This document shows positions 9,173-23,100 of a DNA stretch of 64,000 nt, piece by piece. Position 1 is the first letter of the stretch, and the number at the start of each line of letters is the position of its first letter. The position numbers and the translations under genes are program-made. Below the pieces are notes generated by a model. That model saw only the letters and a program-made list of their open reading frames with translations, did not search any database and was not told the DNA's origin. Origin of the DNA: Zeus faber (Eukaryota; Chordata; Actinopteri; Zeiformes; Zeidae); NCBI GenBank assembly GCA_960531495.1, contig CAUIJY010000068.1:496001-560000 (forward strand), in the 5' to 3' direction.

Positions 9173-12100
9173 ACATTTTTTCTGAAATTACGAGCATTTT
9201 CATAAAAACCTGCATGGATGGCAAACAAGGCATTTTCAGGCAATTTAAAGACTGAAAAGATGTTTTGAGTAAAGATTTCTGTCATGACTCTGTAGGAACT
9301 GCTCAGATAGTGTAAATACTGTTATGAACTCATTTGTAATGGGAAAGTACTGTTTGCAAAACAGGTTTTGGCACATCTAACAAGTTTTTCTGAAATTACA
9401 AGCATTTTCATAAAAACCTGCATGGATGGCAAACAAGGCATTTTCAGGCAATTTAAAGACTGAAAGGATGTTTTGAGTAAAGGTTTCTGTCATGACTCTC
9501 TAGGACCTGCTCAGATAGTGTAAATACTGTTATGAACTGATTTGTAATGGGAAAGTACTGTTTGCAAAAGAGTTTTTGGCACATCTAACAAGTTTTTCTG
9601 AAATTACGAGCATTTTCATAAAAACCTGCATGGATGGCAAACAAGGCATTTTCAGGCAATTTAAAGACTGAAAGGATGTTTTGAGTAAAGGTTTCTGTCA
9701 TGACTCTGTAGGAACTGCTCAGATAGTGTAAATACTGTTATGAACTCATTTGTAATGGGAAAGTACTGTTTGCAGAACAGTTTTGGCACATCTAACAATT
9801 TTTTTTCTGAAATTACGAGCATTTTCATAAAAAACTGCATGGATGGCAAACAAGGCATTTTCAGGCCATTTAAAGACTGAAAGGATGTTTTGAGTAAAGA
9901 TTTCTGTCATGACTCAGTTGGAACTGCTCAGATAGTGTAAATACTGTTATGAACTCATTTGTAATGGGAAAGTACTGTTTGCAAAAGAGTTTTTGGCACA
10001 TCTAACAAGTTTTTCTGAAATTACAAGCATTTTCATAAAAACCTGCATGGATGGCAAACAAGGCATTTTCAGGCAATTTAAAGACTGAAAGTATGTTTTG
10101 AGTAAAGGTTTCTGTCATGACTCTCTAGGACCTGCTCAGATAGTGTAAATACTGTTATGAACTGATTTGTAATGGGAAAGTACTGGTTGCAAAAGAGTTT
10201 TTGGCACATCTAACAAGTTTTTCTGAAATTACGAGCAGTTTCATAAAAACCTGCATGGGTGGCAAACAAGGCATTTTCAGGCAATTTAAAGACTGAAAGG
10301 ATGTTTTGAGTAAAGTTTTCTGTCATGACTCTCTAGGACCTGCTCAGATAGTGTAAATACTGTTATGAACTGATTTGTAATGGGAAAGTACTGTTTGCAA
10401 AAGAGTTTTTGGCACATCTAACAAGTTTTTCTGAAATTACGAGCAGTTTCATAAAAACCTGCATGGGTGGCAAACATGGCATTTTCAGGCAATTTAAAGA
10501 CTGAAAGGATGTTTTGAGTAAAGGTTTCTGTCATGACTCTCTAGGACCTGCTCAGATAGTGTAAATACTGTTATGAACTGATTTGTAATGGGAAAGTACT
10601 GTTTGCAAAAGAGTTTTTGGCACATCTAACAAGTTTTTCTGAAATTATGAGCATTTTCATAAAAACCTGCATGGATGGCAAACAAGGCATTTTCAGGCAA
10701 TTTAAAGACTGAAAGGATGTTTTGAGTAAAGGTTTCTGTCATAACTCTGTAGGAACTGCTCAGATAAAGTAAATACTGTTATGAACTCATTTGTAATGGG
10801 AAAGTACTGTTTGCAGAACAGTTTTGGCACATCTAACAATTTTTTTCTGAAATTACGAGCATTTTCATAAAAAACTGCATGGATGGCAAACAAGGCATTT
10901 TCAGGCAATTTAAAGACTGAAAGGATGTTTTGAGTAAAGGTTTCTGTCATGACTGTGTAGGAACTGCTCAGATAGTGTGAATACTGTTTTGAACTCATTT
11001 GTAATTGGGAATGTACTCTTTGTAAAACAGTTTTTGGAACATCTAACAAGTATTTCTGAAATAATAAGCATTTTCATGAAACCTGCATGGATGGCAAACA
11101 AGGCATTTTCAGGCCATTTAAAGACTGAAAGGATGTTTGAGTAAAGATTTCTGTCATGACTCTGTAGGAACTGCTCAGATAGTGTAAATACTGTTATGAA
11201 CTCATTTGTAATGGGAAAGTACTGTTTGCAAAACAGTTTTTGGCACATCTAACAAGTTTTTCTGAAATTACAAGCATTTTCATAAAAACCTGCATGGATG
11301 GCAAACAAGGCATTTTCAGGCAATTTAAAGACTGAAAGGATGTTTTGAGTAAAGTTTTCTGTCATGACTCTCTAGGACCTGCTCAGATAGTGTAAATACT
11401 GTTATGAACTGATTTGTAATGGGAAAGTACTGTTTGCAAAAGAGTTTTTGGCACATCTAACAAGTTTTTCTGAAATTACGAGCAGTATCATAAAAACCTG
11501 CATGGGTGGCAAACATGGCATTTTCAGGCAATTTAAAGACTGAAAGGATGTTTTGAGTAAAGGTTTCTGTCATAACTCTGTGGGAACTGCTCAGATAGTG
11601 TAAATACTGTTATGAACTCATTTGTAATGGGAAAGTACTTTTTGCAGAACAGTTTTTGGCACATCTAACACATTTTTTCTGAAATTACGAGCATTTTCAT
11701 AAAAACCTGCATGGATGGCAAACAAGGCATTTTCAGGCAATTTAAAGACTGAAAAGATGTTTTGAGTAAAGATTTCTGTCATGACTCTGTAGGAACTGCT
11801 CAGATAGTGTAAATACTGTTATGAACTCATTTGTAATGGGAAAGTACTGTTTGCAAAACAGGTTTTGGCACATCTAACAAGTTTTTCTGAAATTACAAGC
11901 ATTTTCATAAAAACCTGCATGGATGGCAAACAAGGCATTTTCAGGCAATTTAAAGACTGAAAGGATGTTTTGAGTAAAGGTTTCTGTCATGACTCTCTAG
12001 GACCTGCTCAGATAGTGTAAATACTGTTATGAACTGATTTGTAATGGGAAAGTACTGTTTGCAAAAGAGTTTTTGGCACATCTAACAAGTTTTTCTGAAA

Positions 12101-13027
12101 TTACGAGCATTTTCATAAAAACCTGCATGGATGGCAAACAAGGCATTTTCAGGCAATTTAAAGACTGAAAGGATGTTTTGAGTAAAGGTTTCTGTCATGA
12201 CTCTGTAGGAACTGCTCAGATAGTGTAAATACTGTTATGAACTCATTTGTAATGGGAAAGTACTGTTTGCAGAACAGTTTTGGCACATCTAACAATTTTT
12301 TTTCTGAAATTACGAGCATTTTCATAAAAAACTGCATGGATGGCAAACAAGGCATTTTCAGGCCATTTAAAGACTGAAAGGATGTTTTGAGTAAAGATTT
12401 CTGTCATGACTCAGTTGGAACTGCTCAGATAGTGTAAATACTGTTATGAACTCATTTGTAATGGGAAAGTACTGTTTGCAAAAGAGTTTTTGGCACATCT
12501 AACAAGTTTTTCTGAAATTACAAGCATTTTCATAAAAACCTGCATGGATGGCAAACAAGGCATTTTCAGGCAATTTAAAGACTGAAAGTATGTTTTGAGT
12601 AAAGGTTTCTGTCATGACTCTCTAGGACCTGCTCAGATAGTGTAAATACTGTTATGAACTGATTTGTAATGGGAAAGTACTGGTTGCAAAAGAGTTTTTG
12701 GCACATCTAACAAGTTTTTCTGAAATTACGAGCAGTTTCATAAAAACCTGCATGGGTGGCAAACAAGGCATTTTCAGGCAATTTAAAGACTGAAAGGATG
12801 TTTTGAGTAAAGTTTTCTGTCATGACTCTCTAGGACCTGCTCAGATAGTGTAAATACTGTTATGAACTGATTTGTAATGGGAAAGTACTGTTTGCAAAAG
12901 AGTTTTTGGCACATCTAACAAGTTTTTCTGAAATTACGAGCAGTTTCATAAAAACCTGCATGGGTGGCAAACATGGCATTTTCAGGCAATTTAAAGACTG
13001 AAAGGATGTTTTGAGTAAAGGTTTCTG
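7980..13027 (+). repeat. 12-monomer period of 2497 bp, about two copies
   Basis: TATGAGC at 8150 and 10647, GAGCAGTATCAT near 8985 and 11482, and GTGGGAACT near 9083 and 11580 recur 2497 bp apart. The register breaks near 7980, where CAAGGC faces CATGGC, and near 10530/13027, where GACTCTCTAGG faces AACTCTGTGGG. It overlaps the end of the 2288-bp HOR, so it arose from that unit with one monomer more. Confidence 0.8.
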
Positions 13028-14116
13028 TCATAACTCTGTGGGAACTGCTCAGATAGTGTAAATACTGTTATGAACTCATTTGTAATGGGAAAGTACTTTT
13101 TGCAGAACAGTTTTTGGCACATCTAACACATTTTTTCTGAAATTACGAGCATTTTCATAAAAACCTGCATGGATGGCAAACAAGGCATTTTCAGGCAATT
13201 TAAAGACTGAAAAGATGTTTTGAGTAAAGATTTCTGTCATGACTCTGTAGGAACTGCTCAGATAGTGTAAATACTGTTATGAACTCATTTGTAATGGGAA
13301 AGTACTGTTTGCAAAACAGTTTTTGGCACATCTAACAAGTTTTTCTGAAATTACAAGCATTTTCATAAAAACCTGCATGGATGGCAAACAAGGCATTTTC
13401 AGGCAATTTAAAGACTGAAAGGATGTTTTGAGTAAAGGTTTCTGTCATGACTCTCTAGGACCTGCTCAAATAGTGTAAATACTGTTATGAACTTATTTGT
13501 AATGGGAAAGTACTGTTTGCAAAAGAGTTTTTGGCACATCTAACAAGTTTTTCTGAAATTACGAGCATTTTCATAAAAACCTGCATGGATGGCAAACAAG
13601 GCATTTTCAGGCAATTTAAAGACTGAAAGGATGTTTTGAGTAAAGGTTTCTGTCATGACTCTGTAGGAACTGCTCAGATAGTGTAAATACTGTTATGAAC
13701 TCATTTGTAATGGGAAAGTACTGTTTGCAGAACAGTTTTGGCACATCTAACAATTTTTTTTCTGAAATTACGAGCATTTTCATAAAAAACTGCATGGATG
13801 GCAAACAAGGCATTTTCAGGCCATTTAAAGACTGAAAGGATGTTTTGAGTAAAGATTTCTGTCATGACTCAGTTGGAACTGCTCAGATAGTGTAAATACT
13901 GTTATGAACTCATTTGTAATGGGAAAGTACTGTTTGCAAAAGAGTTTTTGGCACATCTAACAAGTTTTTCTGAAATTACAAGCATTTTCATAAAAACCTG
14001 CATGGATGGCAAACAAGGCATTTTCAGGCAATTTAAAGACTGAAAGGATGTTTTGAGTAAAGGTTTCTGTCATGACTCTCTAGGACCTGCTCAGATAGTG
14101 TAAATACTGTTATGAA
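11490..14116 (+). repeat. 7-monomer period of 1458 bp, about 1.8 copies
   Basis: AACTCTGTGGGAACT near 11575 and 13033, the oligo-T monomer near 12293 and 13751, and GACTCAGTTGG near 12409 and 13867 lie 1458 bp apart. It is nested at the right end of the 2497-bp repeat. The match is lost where 12589 has AAAGTATG but 14047 has AAAGGATG, and finally where CTGATTTG faces CTCATTTG. Confidence 0.75.
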
Positions 14117-15859
14117 CTCATTTGTAATGGGAAAGTACTGTTTGCAGAACAGTTTTTGGCACATCTTACACATTTTTTCTGAAATTACGAGCATTTTCAT
14201 AAAAACCTGCATGGATGGCAAACAAGGCATTTTCAGGCAATTTAAAGACTGAAAGGATGTTTTGAGTAAAGGTTTCTGTCATGACTCTGTAGGAACTGCT
14301 CAGATAGTGTGAATACTGTTTTGAACTCATTTGTAATTGGGAATGTACTGTTTGTAAAACAGTTTTTGGCACATCTAACAAGTATTTCTGAAATAATAAG
14401 CATTTTCATGAAACCTGCATGGATGGCAAACAAGGCATTTTCAGGCAATTTGAAGACTGAAAGGATGTTTTGAGTAAAGATTTATGTCATGACTCTGTAG
14501 GAACTGCTCAGATAGTGTAAATACTGTTATGAACTCATTTGTAATGGGAAAGTACTGATTGCAAAACAGTTTTTGGCACATCTAACAAGTTTTTCTGAAA
14601 TTACAAGCATTTTCATAAAAACCAGCATGGATGGCAAACAAGGCATTTTCAGGCAATTTAAAGACTGAAAGGATGTTTTGAGTAAAGGTTTCTGTCATGA
14701 ATCTCTAGGACCTGCTCAGATAGTGTAAATACTGTTATGAACTGATTTGTAATGGGAAAGTACTTTTTGCAGAACAGTTTTTGGCACATCTAACACATTT
14801 TTTCTGAAATTACGAGCATTTTCATAAAAACCTGCATGGATGGCAAACAAGGCATTTTCAGGCAATTTTAAGACTGAAAGGATGTTTTGAGTAAAGGTTT
14901 CTGTCATGAATGTGTAGGAACTGCTCAGATAGTGTGAATACTGTTTTGAACTCATTTGTAATTGGGAATGTACTGTTTGTAAAACAGTTTTTGGCACATC
15001 TAACAAGTATTTCTGAAATAATAAGCATTTTCATGAAACCTGCATGGATGGCAAACAAGGCATTTTCAGGCCATTTAAAGACTGAAAGGATGTTTTGAGT
15101 AAAGGTTTCTGTCATGACTCTCTAGGACCTGCTCAGATAGTGTAAATACTGTTATGAACTGATTTGTAATGGGAAAGTACTGTTTGCAAAACAGTTTTTG
15201 GCACATCTAACAAGTTTTTCTGAAATGACAAGCATTTTCATAAAAACCTGCATGGATGGCAAACAAGGCATTTTCAGGCAATTTAAAGACTGAAAGGATG
15301 TTTTGAGTAAAGGTTTCTGTCATAACTCTGTAGGAACTGCTCAGATAAAGTAAATACTGTTATGAACTCATTTGTAATGGGAAAGTACTGTTTGCAGAAC
15401 AGTTTTGGCACATCTAACAATTTTTTTCTGAAATTACGAGCATTTTCATAAAAAACTGCATGGATGGCAAACAAGGCATTTTCAGGCAATTTAAAGACTG
15501 AAAAGATGTTTTGAGTAAAGATTTCTGTCATGACTCTGTAGGAACTGCTCAGATAGTGTAAATACTGTTATGAACTCATTTGTAATGGGAAAGTACTGTT
15601 TGCAAAACAGTTTTTGGCACATCTAACAAGTTTTTCTGAAATTACAAGCATTTTCATAAAAACCTGCATGGATGGCAAACAAGGCATTTTCAGGCAATTT
15701 AAAGACTGAAAGGATGTTTTGAGTAAAGGTTTCTGTCATGACTCTCAAGGACCTGCTCAGATAGTGTAAATACTGTTATGAACTGATTTGTAATGGGAAA
15801 GTACTGTTTGCAAAAGAGTTTTTGGCACATCTAACAAGTTTTTCTGAAATTACGAGCAT
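14117..15859 (+). repeat. Array segment of about 8 monomers, template of 20.5-21.5 kb
   Basis: From about 14,860 the subtype order matches the segment starting near 20,484 at an offset of 5624 bp (27 monomers). Shared marks are AATTTTAAGACTG with GAATGTGTAGG, GAAATGACAAGC near 15224 and 20848, GATAAAG near 15354 and 20978, and CTCAAGGACCT near 15745 and 21369. The 5624-bp offset equals 2084 plus 3540, the two HOR periods that follow. Confidence 0.7.
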
Positions 15860-18800
15860 TTTCATAAAAACCTGCATGGATGGCAAACAAGGCATTTTCA
15901 GGCAATTTAAAGACTGAAAGGATGTTTTGAGTAAAGGTTTCTGTCATGACTCTGTAGGAACTGCTCAGATAGTGTAAATACTGTTATGAACTCATTTGTA
16001 ATGGGAAAGTACTGTTTGCAGAACAGTTTTGGCACATCTAACAATTTTTTTTCTGAAATTACGAGCATTTTCATAAAAAACTGCATGGATGGCAAACAAG
16101 GCATTTTCAGGCCATTTAAAGACTGAAAGGATGTTTTGAGTAAAGATTTCTGTCATGACTCAGTTGGAACTGCTCAGATAGTGTAAATACTGTTATGAAC
16201 TCATTTGTAATGGGAAAGTACTGTTTGCAAAAGAGTTTTTGGCACATCTAACAAGTTTTTCTGAAATTACAAGCATTTTCATAAAAACCTGCATGGATGG
16301 CAAACAAGGCATTTTCAGGCAATTTAAAGACTGAAAGTATGTTTTGAGTAAAGGTTTCTGTCATGACTCTCTAGGACCTGCTCAGATAGTGTAAATACTG
16401 TTATGAACTGATTTGTAATGGGAAAGTACTGGTTGCAAAAGAGTTTTTGGCACATCTAACAAGTTTTTCTGAAATTACGAGCAGTTTCATAAAAACCTGC
16501 ATGGGTGGCAAACATGGCATTTTCAGGCAATTTAAAGACTGAAAGGATGTTTTGAGTAAAGGTTTCTGTCATAACTCTGTAGGAACTGCTCAGATAGTGT
16601 AAATACTGTTATGAACTCATTTGTAATGGGAAAGTACTGTTTGCAGAACAGTTTTTGGCACATCTTACACATTTTTTCTGAAATTACGAGCATTTTCATA
16701 AAAACCTGCATGGATGGCAAACAAGGCATTTTCAGGCAATTTAAAGACTGAAAGGATGTTTTGAGTAAAGGTTTCTGTCATGACTCTGTAGGAACTGCTC
16801 AGATAGTGTGAATACTGTTTTGAACTCATTTGTAATTGGGAATGTACTGTTTGTAAAACAGTTTTTGGCACATCTAACAAGTATTTCTGAAATAATAAGC
16901 ATTTTCATGAAACCTGCATGGATGGCAAACAAGGCATTTTCAGGCAATTTGAAGACTGAAAGGATGTTTTGAGTAAAGATTTATGTCATGACTCTGTAGG
17001 AACTGCTCAGATAGTGTAAATACTGTTATCAACTCATTTGTAATGGGAAAGTACTGATTGCAAAACAGTTTTTGGCACATCTAACAAGTTTTTCTGAAAT
17101 TACAAGCATTTTCATAAAAACCAGCATGGATGGCAAACAAGGCATTTTCAGGCAATTTAAAGACTGAAAGGATGTTTTGAGTAAAGGTTTCTGTCATGAA
17201 TCTCTAGGACCTGCTCAGATAGTGTAAATACTGTTATGAACTGATTTGTAATGGGAAAGTACTGTTTGCAAAAGAGTTTTTGGCACATCTAACAAGTTTT
17301 TCTGAAATTACGAGCAGTTTCATAAAAACCTGCATGGGTGGCAAACATGGCATTTTCAGGCAATTTAAAGACTGAAAGGATGTATTGAGTAAAGGTTTCT
17401 GTCATGACTCTGTAGGACCTGCTCAGATAGTGTAAATACTGTTATGAACTCATTTGTAATGGGAAAGTACTGTTTGCAGAACAGTTTTTGGCACATCTAA
17501 CACATTTTTTCTGAAATTACGAGCATTTTCATAAAAACCTGCATGGATGGCAAACAAGGCATTTTCAGGCAATTTAAAGACTGGAAGGATGTTTTGAGTA
17601 AAGGTTTCTGTCATGACTGTGTAGGAACTGCTCAGATAGTGTGAATACTGTTTTGAACTCATTTGTAATTGGGAATGTACTGTTTGTAAAACAGTTTTTG
17701 GCACATCTAACAAGTATTTCTGAAATAATAAGCATTTTCATGAAACCTGCATGGATGGCAAACAAGGCATTTTCAGGCCATTTAAAGACTGAAAGGATGT
17801 TTTGAGTAAGGATTTCTGTCATGACTCAGTAGGAACTGCTCAGATAGTGTAAATACTGTTATGAACTCATTTGTAATGGGAAAGTACTGTATGCAAAAGA
17901 GTTTTTGGCACATCTAACACATTTTTTCTGAAATCACGAGCATTTTCATAAAAACCTGCATGGATGGCAAACAAGGCATTTTCAGGCAATTTAAAGACTG
18001 AAAGGATGTTTTGAGTAAAGGTTTCTGTCATGACTCTGTAGGAACTGCTCAGATAGTGTAAATACTGTTATGAACTCATTTGTAATGGGAAAGTACTGTT
18101 TGCAGAACAGTTTTGGCACATCTAACAATTTTTTTTCTGAAATTACGAGCATTTTCATAAAAAACTGCATGGATGGCAAACAAGGCATTTTCAGGCCATT
18201 TAAAGACTGAAAGGATGTTTTGAGTAAAGATTTCTGTCATGACTCAGTTGGAACTGCTCAGATAGTGTAAATACTGTTATGAACTCATTTGTAATGGGAA
18301 AGTACTGTTTGCAAAAGAGTTTTTGGCACATCTAACAAGTTTTTCTGAAATTACAAGCATTTTCATAAAAACCTGCATGGATGGCAAACAAGGCATTTTC
18401 AGGCAATTTAAAGACTGAAAGTATGTTTTGAGTAAAGGTTTCTGTCATGACTCTCTAGGACCTGCTCAGATAGTGTAAATACTGTTATGAACTGATTTGT
18501 AATGGGAAAGTACTGGTTGCAAAAGAGTTTTTGGCACATCTAACAAGTTTTTCTGAAATTACGAGCAGTTTCATAAAAACCTGCATGGGTGGCAAACATG
18601 GCATTTTCAGGCAATTTAAAGACTGAAAGGATGTTTTGAGTAAAGGTTTCTGTCATAACTCTGTAGGAACTGCTCAGATAGTGTAAATACTGTTATGAAC
18701 TCATTTGTAATGGGAAAGTACTGTTTGCAGAACAGTTTTTGGCACATCTTACACATTTTTTCTGAAATTACGAGCATTTTCATAAAAACCTGCATGGATG

Positions 18801-20144
18801 GCAAACAAGGCATTTTCAGGCAATTTAAAGACTGAAAGGATGTTTTGAGTAAAGGTTTCTGTCATGACTCTGTAGGAACTGCTCAGATAGTGTGAATACT
18901 GTTTTGAACTCATTTGTAATTGGGAATGTACTGTTTGTAAAACAGTTTTTGGCACATCTAACAAGTATTTCTGAAATAATAAGCATTTTCATGAAACCTG
19001 CATGGATGGCAAACAAGGCATTTTCAGGCAATTTGAAGACTGAAAGGATGTTTTGAGTAAAGATTTATGTCATGACTCTGTAGGAACTGCTCAGATAGTG
19101 TAAATACTGTTATCAACTCATTTGTAATGGGAAAGTACTGATTGCAAAACAGTTTTTGGCACATCTAACAAGTTTTTCTGAAATTACAAGCATTTTCATA
19201 AAAACCAGCATGGATGGCAAACAAGGCATTTTCAGGCAATTTAAAGACTGAAAGGATGTTTTGAGTAAAGGTTTCTGTCATGAATCTCTAGGACCTGCTC
19301 AGATAGTGTAAATACTGTTATGAACTGATTTGTAATGGGAAAGTACTGTTTGCAAAAGAGTTTTTGGCACATCTAACAAGTTTTTCTGAAATTACGAGCA
19401 GTTTCATAAAAACCTGCATGGGTGGCAAACATGGCATTTTCAGGCAATTTAAAGACTGAAAGGATGTATTGAGTAAAGGTTTCTGTCATGACTCTGTAGG
19501 ACCTGCTCAGATAGTGTAAATACTGTTATGAACTCATTTGTAATGGGAAAGTACTGTTTGCAGAACAGTTTTTGGCACATCTAACACATTTTTTCTGAAA
19601 TTACGAGCATTTTCATAAAAACCTGCATGGATGGCAAACAAGGCATTTTCAGGCAATTTAAAGACTGGAAGGATGTTTTGAGTAAAGGTTTCTGTCATGA
19701 CTGTGTAGGAACTGCTCAGATAGTGTGAATACTGTTTTGAACTCATTTGTAATTGGGAATGTACTGTTTGTAAAACAGTTTTTGGCACATCTAACAAGTA
19801 TTTCTGAAATAATAAGCATTTTCATGAAACCTGCATGGATGGCAAACAAGGCATTTTCAGGCCATTTAAAGACTGAAAGGATGTTTTGAGTAAGGATTTC
19901 TGTCATGACTCAGTAGGAACTGCTCAGATAGTGTAAATACTGTTATGAACTCATTTGTAATGGGAAAGTACTGTATGCAAAAGAGTTTTTGGCACATCTA
20001 ACACATTTTTTCTGAAATCACGAGCATTTTCATAAAAACCTGCATGGATGGCAAACAAGGCATTTTCAGGCAATTTAAAGACTGAAAGGATGTTTTGAGT
20101 AAAGGTTTCTGTCATGACTCTGTAGGAACTGCTCAGATAGTGTG
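15860..20144 (+). repeat. 10-monomer HOR, period 2084 bp, about two copies
   Basis: The rare TTATCAACTC at 17030 and 19114, GATGTATTGAG near 17385 and 19469, GACTGGAAGG near 17581 and 19665, and GTAAGGATTTC near 17808 and 19892 recur 2084 bp apart. The left break is near 15860/17944 (AGTTTTTCTG against ACATTTTTTCTG). The right break is near 18060/20144 (GTGTAAATAC against GTGTGAATAC). Confidence 0.8.
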
Positions 20145-23100
20145 AATACTGTTTTGAACTCATTTGTAATTGGGAATGTACTGTTTGTAAAACAGTTTTT
20201 GGCACATCTAACAAGTATTTCTGAAATAATAAGCATTTTCATGAAACCTGCATGGATGGCAAACAAGGCATTTTCAGGCCATTTAAAGACTGAAAGGATG
20301 TTTTGAGTAAAGATTTCTGTCATGACTCAGTAGGAACTGCTCAGATAGTGTAAATACTGTTATGAACTCATTTGTAATGGGAAAGTACTGTTTGCAAAAG
20401 AGTTTTTGGCACATCTAACAAGTTTTTCTGAAATTACAAGCATTTTCATAAAAACCTGCATGGATGGCAAACAAGGCATTTTCAGGCAATTTTAAGACTG
20501 AAAGGATGTTTTGAGTAAAGGTTTCTGTCATGAATGTGTAGGAACTGCTCAGATAGTGTGAATACTGTTTTGAACTCATTTGTAATTGGGAATGTACTGT
20601 TTGTAAAACAGTTTTTGGCACATCTAACAAGTATTTCTGAAATAATAAGCATTTTCATGAAACCTGCATGGATGGCAAACAAGGCATTTTCAGGCCATTT
20701 AAAGACTGAAAGGATGTTTTGAGTAAAGGTTTCTGTCATGACTCTCTAGGACCTGCTCAGATAGTGTAAATACTGTTATGAACTGATTTGTAATGGGAAA
20801 GTACTGTTTGCAAAACAGTTTTTGGCACATCTAACAAGTTTTTCTGAAATGACAAGCATTTTCATAAAAACCTGCATGGATGGCAAACAAGGCATTTTCA
20901 GGCAATTTAAAGACTGAAAGGATGTTTTGAGTAAAGGTTTCTGTCATAACTCTGTAGGAACTGCTCAGATAAAGTAAATACTGTTATGAACTCATTTGTA
21001 ATGGGAAAGTACTGTTTGCAGAACAGTTTTGGCACATCTAACAATTTTTTTCTGAAATTACGAGCATTTTCATAAAAAACTGCATGGATGGCAAACAAGG
21101 CATTTTCAGGCAATTTAAAGACTGAAAAGATGTTTTGAGTAAAGATTTCTGTCATGACTCTGTAGGAACTGCTCAGATAGTGTAAATACTGTTATGAACT
21201 CATTTGTAATGGGAAAGTACTGTTTGCAAAACAGTTTTTGGCACATCTAACAAGTTTTTCTGAAATTACAAGCATTTTCATAAAAACCTGCATGGATGGC
21301 AAACAAGGCATTTTCAGGCAATTTAAAGACTGAAAGGATGTTTTGAGTAAAGGTTTCTGTCATGACTCTCAAGGACCTGCTCAGATAGTGTAAATACTGT
21401 TATGAACTGATTTGTAATGGGAAAGTACTGTTTGCAAAAGAGTTTTTGGCACATCTAACAAGTTTTTCTGAAATTACGAGCATTTTCATAAAAACCTGCA
21501 TGGATGGCAAACAAGGCATTTTCAGGCAATTTAAAGACTGAAAGGATGTTTTGAGTAAAGGTTTCTGTCATGACTCTGTAGGAACTGCTCAGATAGTGTA
21601 AATACTGTTATGAACTCATTTGTAATGGGAAAGTACTGTTTGCAGAACAGTTTTGGCACATCTAACAATTTTTTTTCTGAAATTACGAGCATTTTCATAA
21701 AAAACTGCATGGATGGCAAACAAGGCATTTTCAGGCCATTTAAAGACTGAAAGGATGTTTTGAGTAAAGATTTCTGTCATGACTCAGTTGGAACTGCTCA
21801 GATAGTGTAAATACTGTTATGAACTCATTTGTAATGGGAAAGTACTGTTTGCAAAAGAGTTTTTGGCACATCTAACAAGTTTTTCTGAAATTACAAGCAT
21901 TTTCATAAAAACCTGCATGGATGGCAAACAAGGCATTTTCAGGCAATTTAAAGACTGAAAGTATGTTTTGAGTAAAGGTTTCTGTCATGACTCTCTAGGA
22001 CCTGCTCAGATAGTGTAAATACTGTTATGAACTGATTTGTAATGGGAAAGTACTGGTTGCAAAAGAGTTTTTGGCACATCTAACAAGTTTTTCTGAAATT
22101 ACGAGCAGTTTCATAAAAACCTGCATGGGTGGCAAACATGGCATTTTCAGGCAATTTAAAGACTGAAAGGATGTTTTGAGTAAAGGTTTCTGTCATAACT
22201 CTGTAGGAACTGCTCAGATAGTGTAAATACTGTTATGAACTCATTTGTAATGGGAAAGTACTGTTTGCAGAACAGTTTTTGGCACATCTTACACATTTTT
22301 TCTGAAATTACGAGCATTTTCATAAAAACCTGCATGGATGGCAAACAAGGCATTTTCAGGCAATTTAAAGACTGAAAGGATGTTTTGAGTAAAGGTTTCT
22401 GTCATGACTCTGTAGGAACTGCTCAGATAGTGTGAATACTGTTTTGAACTCATTTGTAATTGGGAATGTACTGTTTGTAAAACAGTTTTTGGCACATCTA
22501 ACAAGTATTTCTGAAATAATAAGCATTTTCATGAAACCTGCATGGATGGCAAACAAGGCATTTTCAGGCAATTTGAAGACTGAAAGGATGTTTTGAGTAA
22601 AGATTTATGTCATGACTCTGTAGGAACTGCTCAGATAGTGTAAATACTGTTATCAACTCATTTGTAATGGGAAAGTACTGATTGCAAAACAGTTTTTGGC
22701 ACATCTAACAAGTTTTTCTGAAATTACAAGCATTTTCATAAAAACCAGCATGGATGGCAAACAAGGCATTTTCAGGCAATTTAAAGACTGAAAGGATGTT
22801 TTGAGTAAAGGTTTCTGTCATGAATCTCTAGGACCTGCTCAGATAGTGTAAATACTGTTATGAACTGATTTGTAATGGGAAAGTACTGTTTGCAAAAGAG
22901 TTTTTGGCACATCTAACAAGTTTTTCTGAAATTACGAGCAGTTTCATAAAAACCTGCATGGGTGGCAAACATGGCATTTTCAGGCAATTTAAAGACTGAA
23001 AGGATGTATTGAGTAAAGGTTTCTGTCATGACTCTGTAGGACCTGCTCAGATAGTGTAAATACTGTTATGAACTCATTTGTAATGGGAAAGTACTGTTTG

